A stretch of 6,227 bases of DNA from Actinomycetes bacterium (GTDB lineage Bacteria; Actinomycetota; Actinomycetes; Propionibacteriales; Propionibacteriaceae): positions 1-6,227 of the forward strand of contig JAEZHJ010000131.1 of NCBI GenBank assembly GCA_023436925.1, read 5' to 3'. Shown here piece after piece: positions 1-6,227 of this stretch. Each line of letters starts with the position of its first letter. Positions within the stretch are counted from its first letter, which is position 1. Below the pieces are notes generated by a model that did not search any database, was not told where the DNA came from, and saw only the letters and a program-made list of their open reading frames with translations. The position numbers were made by a program, and so were the translations under genes.

Positions 1-2219
1 CCGCCGGCCTGGAGCGCCTGGCCGCCCGGCTGCCGGTCGCCGTGCCCGGCGCCCCCACCCACCCGGTGCCGGCCGCCCCGCCGGGGTCCCTGCGAGTCCT
101 GGTCTGCCGGGGCGAGGCTGACCAGGCCCGGACGATCGCCGCCGAACTGCGCCGCGCCCGGATCGAGCGGGGGATCGGATACGGCGAGATGGCCGTGCTG
201 GCCCGAACCGGCCGAAGCCTGCCGGTGATCGCGCGGGCCTGCGCCGCCGCAGGCGTCCCGGTCGAGGTCGCCGGTGACGAGATCGTGCTGGCCCAGGCGC
301 ACGCCGTCCGTCCGCTGCTGCTCGTGCTCGGCATCGCGGCCCGCGGTGCAGTCGCCCCCGAGGAGGCCGTGCAGCTGCTCACCTCTGCGCTGGCCGGCTT
401 CGACCCGGTCGGGCTGCGCCGGCTGGTGCGGCAGTGGCGGTCGGCCCATCCGGGGGTGCTCGACGCCACCGGCCAGGCCCCCGCCCCCGAGGACGTCCTC
501 GCCCGGGCGGTGAACGAGCCGGGCTGGCTGGCCGACGGCCCGCCGGATCCGGGTCGCACCAGGCTGGCGGAGCTGGTGGCCATCCTGGCCGCCGCCCGAG
601 AGGGGTGCGAGGCCGGCCGGCGTCCCGACGAGATCGCCTGGGCGACCTGGAACGCGACCCGCTGGCCGGCCCGGTTGCGCTCGGAGTCGCTGGCCGGTGG
701 CCCGGCCGGCCGCCAGGCCGACCGCGATCTCGACGCGGTCTCCGCCTTCTTCGACCTCGCCGCCGAGACCACCGGCACCGGTGCGAGCGGGATCCGGCTG
801 CTGCTGGACGAGGTGGCGGCCCAGCAGATCCCGGCCGACCGGGAGCGGGAGTCGCGGGCCGGTGGCAGGGGAGTGCAACTGCTCACCGCGCACCGGGCGC
901 GCGGGCGGGAGTGGTCCCTGGTCGTGATCGCCGGGGTGCAGGAGGGCAACTGGCCCGCCGGGCGCCAACCCAGCGCGCTGCTGGAACCGGAGCGACTGCT
1001 GAGCGAGGGAATCGGCCCCCGGACGGATCCGCGCGAGCGCGTCACCCAGGAGCGGCGGCTGTTCCACCTGGCGTGCGGCCGCGCCCGCGACGAGCTCGTG
1101 GTCACCGCCACCGCCGGCACCGAGGGCGAGGCCGACCAGCCGTCCCGGTTCCTCACCGAACTGGGTGTCCCGGCCGAACCGCCGACCGACGGGCCGCCGG
1201 TCACCCTGCCCGCCCTGGTGGGCCGGCTCCGCCGCGTGCTGCTGACCCCCGATGCCTCCGAGCCGCGCCGGATGGCCGCGGCGTCCAACCTGGCCGCGCT
1301 GGCCGCCGAGCGGCTGCCGGACGGCACCCCGCTGGTGCCGGTCGCCGACCCCGGCGCCTGGTGGGGGGTGCGGGAACTCTCCAGCGGCGCGCAGCCCGTG
1401 GACGGCCCGATCCGGCTCAGCCCCAGCCAGGTCAGCGCGCTGCTGACCTGCCCCCGCCACTACTTCCTCAGCCGTTCGGCCCACGCCGACGGCCCGCCGG
1501 CGGTGGGCGCCTCGCTCGGGTCGGTCATCCACCTGCTGGTGCAGTACGCGAGCACCGGCGGTCTGGACGACACCGGAATCGGCGACCAGCTCGACGCCGC
1601 CTGGCGTCACCTGCGGTTCGACACCGGCTGGCTCTCGGCGGTGGAGCGGGTCGAGGCCGAGGTGTCGATCCAGCGCTTCCTGGCCTGGCGCGAGCAGCGT
1701 CCCGCACCGGCCGCTGTGGAGGCGGGCTTCGAGTTCGGACTCGACCTGGACGGCCGGCATATCACCCTGGCCGGCACGGTCGACCGGCTGGAGCGGACCG
1801 ACGACGGCGGGCTGTCCGTGGTCGACTTCAAGACCGGGCGCAGCGTCCCGACCCGCGACGCGGTCGCCGGCATGGACCAGCTCGGCATCTACCAGCTCGC
1901 CATCGAGCAGGGCGCCTTCGCCGAACTGGCCGACCCCGGGGCGGCGTCGGCCGGGGCGTCGGTGGTGTACCTGCGCCAACCCGGGCGCAGCGACGCGCTC
2001 CCCAAGGAGCTGCACCAGGACCCGCTCGGGCAGCGACCCCACCTGTCCGGAGCCGACGGCTCGGGCGGCTATCCGACCTGGGTCCACCAGCGGGTCGCCC
2101 AGGCGGCGGCCGTGGTGGCCGAGGGCAGTTACCGGGCGGCGCCCGGCGACCACTGCCGACGCTGCCCGTTCGCCGACAGCTGCCCGGCCTCGGGCTGCGG
2201 GGAGCAGGTGCTGCGATGA
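1..2219 (+). CDS. adnA: AdnA, C-terminal part (5'-truncated by window edge): UvrD-like motor fused to AddB-type Fe-S nuclease
   Basis: This is one subunit of the heterodimeric AdnAB helicase-nuclease, which unwinds and resects double-strand DNA breaks in the cytoplasm of actinobacteria. The frame is open to the left edge (first complete codon at position 3), so 738 residues are visible and roughly the first 300 are missing, including Walker A and motifs Ia to III. The GTG at 42 is an internal valine, not a start. Numbering residues from that codon, the order is: helicase 2A region with MAVLARTG (50-57), motif V LLTAHRARGREW (280-291), motif VI around LACGRAR (343-349), a linker, then a RecB-family nuclease (about 458-725). 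Nuclease residues visible are H497, D581 (GTVDR), D595 and K597 (VVDFKTG), and Q613 with Y617 (QLGIY). C470 plus C705-x2-C708-x5-C714 match the AddB iron-sulfur arrangement. The AdnA rather than AdnB assignment rests on gene order and on these cysteines. Motifs V and VI are slightly off consensus. The stop overlaps the adnB start. Confidence 0.9.
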   Translation, partial: AGLERLAARLPVAVPGAPTHPVPAAPPGSLRVLVCRGEADQARTIAAELRRARIERGIGYGEMAVLARTGRSLPVIARACAAAGVPVEVAGDEIVLAQAHAVRPLLLVLGIAARGAVAPEEAVQLLTSALAGFDPVGLRRLVRQWRSAHPGVLDATGQAPAPEDVLARAVNEPGWLADGPPDPGRTRLAELVAILAAAREGCEAGRRPDEIAWATWNATRWPARLRSESLAGGPAGRQADRDLDAVSAFFDLAAETTGTGASGIRLLLDEVAAQQIPADRERESRAGGRGVQLLTAHRARGREWSLVVIAGVQEGNWPAGRQPSALLEPERLLSEGIGPRTDPRERVTQERRLFHLACGRARDELVVTATAGTEGEADQPSRFLTELGVPAEPPTDGPPVTLPALVGRLRRVLLTPDASEPRRMAAASNLAALAAERLPDGTPLVPVADPGAWWGVRELSSGAQPVDGPIRLSPSQVSALLTCPRHYFLSRSAHADGPPAVGASLGSVIHLLVQYASTGGLDDTGIGDQLDAAWRHLRFDTGWLSAVERVEAEVSIQRFLAWREQRPAPAAVEAGFEFGLDLDGRHITLAGTVDRLERTDDGGLSVVDFKTGRSVPTRDAVAGMDQLGIYQLAIEQGAFAELADPGAASAGASVVYLRQPGRSDALPKELHQDPLGQRPHLSGADGSGGYPTWVHQRVAQAAAVVAEGSYRAAPGDHCRRCPFADSCPASGCGEQVLR
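2201..2219 (+). promoter_or_regulatory. adnA/adnB ATGA stop-start overlap with Shine-Dalgarno-like purines
   Basis: The adnB ATG (2216-2218) shares bases with the adnA TGA stop (2217-2219). Upstream, GGAG (2201-2204) and AGG (2206-2208) give a modest ribosome-binding site, the AGG lying 7 nt before the start. Such 4-nt overlaps usually mean translational coupling, which suits two subunits needed in equal amounts. This arrangement decides the adnB start: the same frame stays open far upstream inside adnA, but the translation there is low-complexity and Arg/Gly/Pro-rich and resembles no helicase. Confidence 0.8.
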
Positions 2220-5200
2220 GCCTGGTGCTGCGCGATCCCGGCCAGCTGCGCGACCTGCTGGGCATCCCGTTCTCCGACCAGCAACTGGCCGCGATTGCGG
2301 CCCCGCTCGCACCCGGGGTCATCATCGCCGGGGCCGGCTCGGGCAAGACCACGGTGATGGCGGCCCGGGTGGTGTGGCTGGTCGGCTCCGGCGCAGTCCG
2401 GCCCGACCAGGTGCTCGGCCTGACCTTCACCCGCAAGGCGGCCGGCGAGTTGTCCGACCGGGTGCGGACGGCCTTGGGCCGCGCCGGGCTCGTGGCCCCC
2501 GACGGCGGGGAGGAGCTGGTCCTCACCTACGACGCCTTCGCCGGGAGGCTGGTCAACGAGTACGGCCTCTTGCTCGGAATCGAACCGGGTGCCCGGCTGA
2601 TCACCGGAGCCGCCCGGTTCCGGCTCGCCGCCCGGGTCGTCGCCGACCCGCCGGCGCCGCTGCGGTTCCTGTCCCGGCTGCGACCGGACTCGGTCACCCA
2701 GCGTCTGGTCGAGCTGGCCGGCGAACTGCGCTCCCACCTGGTTGAGCCCGCCGACCTCGCCGGGCATGCCGAACGGTTCCTCGCCGAGCTGGCCGCCGCC
2801 CCGACCTGGCGCGGCGGAATGTACGCCGACCTGGCCCGGGCCGCCGCGGTGGCCCAGGAGCGGCTCGAGCTGGCCGGGCTGGTGTCCCGCTACGAAGAGC
2901 TCAAGCAGGAACTCGGCTACGTCGAGTTCGCCGACCAGATGGCCTGGGCGGCCCGGCTGGCCACCGAGGTGCCGGGGGTCTCCCAGGCGCTGCGGTCGGA
3001 GTTCGCGGTCGTCCTGCTGGACGAGTACCAGGACACCTCGGCCGCCCAGGCCAGCCTGCTCGCCGGACTCTTCTCCGGCCCCGACGAGTCGACCGGGCGC
3101 GGCCACCCGGTGACGGCGGTGGGGGACCCCTGCCAGGCGATCTACACCTGGCGCGGCGCCGCTGCGAGCAACATCCTTCGGTTCCCCACCGACTTCCCGG
3201 CAGCCGACGGCTCCCCGGCGCCGGTGTTCGCACTGTCGGTCAACCGCCGCAGCGGGCAGCGGATCCTCGACGCGGCGAACCGGCTGGCCGAGCCGATCCG
3301 CAGCGACCCGCTGCTGGCAGCTGCCGGGCTCGACCTCGATCTGGTGTGCCCGCCGGGCACATCACCGGCCGAGATCACAGTGGCCGAGTTCGACACCTGG
3401 CCGCAGGAGGCCGGCTGGATCGCCGACCGGATCGTCGCCGAGCACGCCGCCGGTGCGGTGCCCCGCTGGTCGGACATCGCCGTCCTCACCCGGCGCAATG
3501 CCGCCATCGGCAGCCTGTATGCCGCCCTGGTCGAGCGTGACGTGCCGGTCGAGATCGTCGGGCTGGGCGGCCTGTTGGAGTTGCCGGCAATCGCCGAGGT
3601 GGTCGCCACCCTGCGGCTGCTGGCCGACCCGGCCGACAATCCGGCCCTGGTGCGGCTGCTCACCTCGCCGCGTTGGGCGTTCGGGATCGCCGACCTCGAG
3701 GCGCTGGGGCGGCGGGCCGTCCAGTTGTCGGGCCGCGCCGGCCGGGTCGACGACGCCCCGCTCGACGAGGCCCTGGTCGCCCTGCTCTCGGGCAGCGACG
3801 CCGCACGGGTGCCCAGCCTGCTCGAGGCCGTGCAGTCTCCGGGCGGGACGGGCCTCAGCGAGACGGGGCAGCGGCGCTGCGCCGCGTTCGCCGCGGAGTT
3901 CGCCGGGCTGCGGCGCTGGGCCAGCGAGTCGGTGGTCGATCTCACCACCCGGGTCATCGACACCCTCGGGTTGGAGGTCGAACTGCTCGCCGAAGGGGCC
4001 GATCCCACCCAGCTGGCCGCCTTCGTCCAGGCCGTCGCCGGCTACACCGAGATCGACGGCGAGGCCTCGCTACCCGGCCTGCTGGCCTGGTTCGAGGCGG
4101 AACGGGAGTACGGCGTCGGCCTGGAACAGGCCGTGATCTCCGACGCCGACTCGGTCAAGCTGCTGACCGTCCACCGCGCGAAGGGCCTGGAGTGGGACGT
4201 GGTCTTCCTGCCGGCCCTGGCTGCCGACGTGTTCCCCAGTGACCGGGTCACCGGCAACTGGCTGCGCAACGCCGCCGTGGTGCCGAACCCGCTGCGTGGT
4301 GACGCCGCCGCCGTCCCGCAACTCGGCCAGACCACCAACCCCGGGTTCAAGGAGTTCGCCGGCGCGCTGACCGCCGACCAGCGGCTCGCCGAGGACCGCC
4401 TTGCCTATGTCGCGGTGACCCGCGCCAGGCGGCGGGTGTATGCCAGCAGCCACGCCTGGGACACCCAGCTGGTCCGGCCGCGCCGCCGCTCGGACTACCT
4501 GGGCGTCCTGGTCGAGCACGCCAGCGAACTGCACGACCCACCCGAGGTGTCGGCGGAGAATCCGCTCAGCCTGGTCGAGGTGACGACCCGGTGGCCCGTC
4601 GTCGATGACTCGACGGGGTGGCAGCGGCGCCGGGAGGCCGCCGACCTGGTTCGGCAGGCCCCTGCCGCCGAGGGACTCGGCAGCCTGGACGAGGTGACCC
4701 AGGCCCGCCAGTGGCGGCGCTGGCGCGAGGCGCTGACCGCCCAGGCGAGGGCGGACGCCGACCGGCGGCGGGCCACGATCCTGCCGCCCTACCTGTCGGT
4801 CACCGGCCTGTCCCGGCTGCGGACCGACCCGGAGGGCTACCGGGCCGAGTTGATCCGTCCGATGCCCAGGCTGGTCGGGGCCGGGCAACGGGCCGGGACC
4901 GGCTTCCACCGCTGGCTCGAGCAGCGCTTCGCCGGCCAGGCTGCGCTGGCGGACGACCTCGAGGTCGAGCTTGGCGAGGTGGATGAGGAGCTGCGGGCGG
5001 CCTTCCTCGCCGGCCCCTACGCCGACGCCGTCCCGCTGGCCGTGGAGGTGCCGTTCACCATGCACCTGGGCGGGCGACTGGTGCGCGGCCGGATCGACGC
5101 CGTCCTGCCTGGGCCGCCGGGCTACCGCTGCCAGGTGGTCGACTGGAAGACCGGGTGGGCGGGACGTTCCGACCCGCTGCAGCTGGCCTTCTACCGCTTG

Positions 5201-5353
5201 GCGTGGGCCGAACTCCAGGGCATCGATCCCGCCGAGATCGACGCCGTGTTCTACGAGGTGCCCTCCGGTCGGGTGGTCCGCCCCGACACGCTGCCCGACG
5301 CCGGCGAGCTTTCGGCCCTGGTGGCAGGCCTGCCCGAGCCCGGCATAGCGTGA
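2216..5353 (+). CDS. adnB: AdnB, motor-nuclease subunit of AdnAB (complete): SF1A helicase plus RecB-like nuclease
   Basis: Second subunit of the AdnAB complex, 1045 residues, close to the roughly 1,100 known for mycobacterial AdnB. All superfamily 1A motifs are present and near consensus: Q-motif Q23, Walker A GAGSGKTT (39-46, catalytic K44), motif Ia LTFTRKAA (69-76), motif II LLDEYQDT (267-274), motif III GDPCQAIYTWRGA (303-315), motif IV NRRS (343-346), motif V LLTVHRAKGLEWD (649-661) and motif VI YVAVTRAR (731-738). A linker of about 110 residues, rich in Arg, Ala and Glu, leads to the RecB-type nuclease (about 856-1030), with H898, D961 (RIDAV), D976 and K978 (VVDWKTG), Q989 and Y993. 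This nuclease has no iron-sulfur cysteines, unlike that of AdnA. In the mycobacterial complex AdnB is the leading ATP-driven motor, and the intact ATPase motifs here agree with that. The start is fixed by the ATGA overlap and by homology beginning just before the Q-motif. An alternative label would be a generic UvrD/PcrA-like helicase, but the C-terminal nuclease and the adnA neighbour argue against it. Confidence 0.95.
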   Translation: MSLVLRDPGQLRDLLGIPFSDQQLAAIAAPLAPGVIIAGAGSGKTTVMAARVVWLVGSGAVRPDQVLGLTFTRKAAGELSDRVRTALGRAGLVAPDGGEELVLTYDAFAGRLVNEYGLLLGIEPGARLITGAARFRLAARVVADPPAPLRFLSRLRPDSVTQRLVELAGELRSHLVEPADLAGHAERFLAELAAAPTWRGGMYADLARAAAVAQERLELAGLVSRYEELKQELGYVEFADQMAWAARLATEVPGVSQALRSEFAVVLLDEYQDTSAAQASLLAGLFSGPDESTGRGHPVTAVGDPCQAIYTWRGAAASNILRFPTDFPAADGSPAPVFALSVNRRSGQRILDAANRLAEPIRSDPLLAAAGLDLDLVCPPGTSPAEITVAEFDTWPQEAGWIADRIVAEHAAGAVPRWSDIAVLTRRNAAIGSLYAALVERDVPVEIVGLGGLLELPAIAEVVATLRLLADPADNPALVRLLTSPRWAFGIADLEALGRRAVQLSGRAGRVDDAPLDEALVALLSGSDAARVPSLLEAVQSPGGTGLSETGQRRCAAFAAEFAGLRRWASESVVDLTTRVIDTLGLEVELLAEGADPTQLAAFVQAVAGYTEIDGEASLPGLLAWFEAEREYGVGLEQAVISDADSVKLLTVHRAKGLEWDVVFLPALAADVFPSDRVTGNWLRNAAVVPNPLRGDAAAVPQLGQTTNPGFKEFAGALTADQRLAEDRLAYVAVTRARRRVYASSHAWDTQLVRPRRRSDYLGVLVEHASELHDPPEVSAENPLSLVEVTTRWPVVDDSTGWQRRREAADLVRQAPAAEGLGSLDEVTQARQWRRWREALTAQARADADRRRATILPPYLSVTGLSRLRTDPEGYRAELIRPMPRLVGAGQRAGTGFHRWLEQRFAGQAALADDLEVELGEVDEELRAAFLAGPYADAVPLAVEVPFTMHLGGRLVRGRIDAVLPGPPGYRCQVVDWKTGWAGRSDPLQLAFYRLAWAELQGIDPAEIDAVFYEVPSGRVVRPDTLPDAGELSALVAGLPEPGIA

Positions 5354-5360
5354 ACCCATG
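5351..5360 (+). promoter_or_regulatory. adnB/nudC junction: 4-nt spacer, no clear Shine-Dalgarno
   Basis: The adnB TGA (5351-5353) is followed by ACCC and then the nudC ATG (5358-5360). No GGAGG-like stretch lies within about 20 nt upstream, and there is no room for a promoter or a terminator between the genes. Translation of nudC therefore probably depends on ribosomes finishing adnB and re-initiating. A promoter inside the 3' end of adnB cannot be excluded by eye. Confidence 0.6.
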
Positions 5361-6221
5361 ACGGGGTGGGAGGCGCCGGCCCGGCTCGACCGGGCCGAGG
5401 ATCGGCGAGGCGATGCGCAGTGGGTGGCGGAGCTGTGGACGGACCCGGCGGCGCAGGTGCTCGCCGCGACCGGCGACGGCGGCCTGGCCTGGGCCGACGG
5501 CGGACTCGTTCTGGCGCCGGCGGCCGGCCCGCTGAGTGATCGCCACCTGTTGCTCGGCCTGCTGGACGGCGCGCCGCTCTTCCTCGAGTTGGTCCCCGAC
5601 CTGCCCGGTGCGCAGCCGCTGCGCACCGTGATGGAAGGCCTGGATGAGGCCGGGCTCGAGGTGGCCTTCACCGCGTCCGGCCTGGCGGGGTGGCATCGCC
5701 AGGCCAGGTTCTGCAGCCGGTGCGGCGCAGCGACGGCCCCGGTCCGGGGCGGGTTGGCCCGGCGCTGCCCGAACTGCGAGCGGGAGTCCTATCCGCGGGT
5801 CGACCCGGCCGTGATCGTCGCCATCACCGACCCGGAGGACCGGTTGCTGCTGGGCCGACAGGCGGTCTGGGCGCCGGGCCGGATGTCGGTGTTCGCCGGC
5901 TTCACGGAGGTCGGCGAGTCGCTGGAGCAGGCGGTTTACCGCGAGGTGCAGGAGGAGGTCGGGCTGCGGGTGTCGGGGCTTCGCTACCTCGGTTCCCAGC
6001 CGTGGCCCTTCCCGCGGTCGCTGATGGTGGGCTTCAGCGCCCAGGTGAGCGATACCGAACTGGTCGTGGACACCACCGAGATCGAGCAGGCCCGCTGGTT
6101 CAGCCGCGACGAGCTCGACGCAGCGCTGGCTGCCGGCGAGGTGATCCTGCCTGCGACGACGTCCATCGCCCACCGGATGATCCGGCGGTGGCGCACGGCG
6201 GTCCCGTCCGGACACCGCTGA
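5358..6221 (+). CDS. nudC: NudC-type NAD(H) diphosphatase (Nudix hydrolase, complete)
   Basis: A cytoplasmic Nudix enzyme of 287 residues that is predicted to split NADH or NAD+ into nicotinamide mononucleotide and AMP. E. coli NudC also removes NAD caps from RNA, and the mycobacterial enzyme hydrolyses NAD adducts of isoniazid. Whether this protein does either is inference. Residues 1-105 form the variable N-terminal domain. A zinc ribbon follows, with C119-x2-C122 and C137-x2-C140, then the linker motif YPRVDPAVI (145-153). The Nudix box is perfect: G181, E187, R195-E196, E199-E200 and G202. Just after it stands SQPWPFPRS (213-221), the signature that separates NADH diphosphatases from other Nudix enzymes. 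E. coli NudC has 257 residues. The ATG at 5358 is supported because the family's conserved LDR near the N-terminus (10-12) lies just after it, and because it is 4 nt behind adnB. The next in-frame candidate, the GTG at 5424, would remove that motif. No terminator is visible in the last 6 bases, so the transcript may continue. Confidence 0.96.
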   Translation: MTGWEAPARLDRAEDRRGDAQWVAELWTDPAAQVLAATGDGGLAWADGGLVLAPAAGPLSDRHLLLGLLDGAPLFLELVPDLPGAQPLRTVMEGLDEAGLEVAFTASGLAGWHRQARFCSRCGAATAPVRGGLARRCPNCERESYPRVDPAVIVAITDPEDRLLLGRQAVWAPGRMSVFAGFTEVGESLEQAVYREVQEEVGLRVSGLRYLGSQPWPFPRSLMVGFSAQVSDTELVVDTTEIEQARWFSRDELDAALAAGEVILPATTSIAHRMIRRWRTAVPSGHR

Positions 6222-6227
6222 CCAACC

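Noticed and set aside
434..2215. The adnB reading frame stays open for about 594 codons upstream of the ATG at 2216, which would allow a 1639-residue protein.
   Set aside because: This stretch overprints adnA. Its translation is Arg/Gly/Pro/Ala-rich with no recognisable motif, while the adnA frame over the same bases has clear helicase and nuclease motifs. The ATGA junction gives the real start.
2129..3106. A 325-codon open frame on the minus strand opposite the adnA end and the adnB helicase core.
   Set aside because: Its composition is low-complexity (Gly, Gln, Pro, Arg), it lies antisense to Walker A and motif II of AdnB, and it has no plausible domain.
4070..5671. A 533-codon open frame on the minus strand spanning adnB and the adnB/nudC junction.
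   Set aside because: It runs antisense to the conserved AdnB motif VI and nuclease domain, has compositionally biased translation, and shows no family signature. Long antisense frames are expected where third positions are nearly all G or C.
5055..6215. A 386-codon open frame on the minus strand opposite the adnB end and nudC.
   Set aside because: It is a shadow of high-GC coding sequence, rich in Arg, Pro and Gly, and lies opposite well-conserved nudC motifs. No domain is recognisable.
6222..6227. Possible terminator after nudC.
   Set aside because: Only six bases follow the stop codon, too few to show a hairpin.

Overview
The window is a compact, GC-rich, single-strand gene block typical of an actinomycete (Actinomycetota). 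Codons end almost always in G or C, long antisense shadow frames are everywhere, and the gene set adnA-adnB-nudC is characteristic of that phylum. I cannot name the genus. All three genes lie on the + strand and fill the window almost completely: the only non-coding bases are 4 nt between adnB and nudC and 6 nt after nudC.

Region by region: (1) 1-2219 is the C-terminal part of AdnA, one subunit of the AdnAB motor-nuclease. The frame is open at the left edge, so the Walker A and DEAD-like motifs of this subunit lie outside the window. What remains is the back half of the helicase core and a RecB/AddB-type nuclease with four cysteines placed for an iron-sulfur cluster. (2) 2216-5353 is a complete AdnB of 1045 residues, with a full set of canonical superfamily 1A helicase motifs and an intact C-terminal RecB-like nuclease without the cysteine cluster. 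Its ATG overlaps the adnA stop in an ATGA junction. (3) 5358-6221 is a complete NudC-type NAD(H) diphosphatase of 287 residues, with zinc ribbon, perfect Nudix box and the SQPWPFP signature, starting 4 nt after the adnB stop.

AdnA and AdnB are expected to form one heterodimer that unwinds and resects double-strand breaks, the actinobacterial counterpart of RecBCD/AddAB. NudC hydrolyses NAD(H) and possibly NAD-capped RNA. It is probably co-transcribed with adnAB, but a functional link to break repair is not shown by the sequence. I see no mobile element, RNA gene, CRISPR array, repeat, internal promoter or terminator. This looks like an ordinary core-genome region, and I did not find a new system in it.
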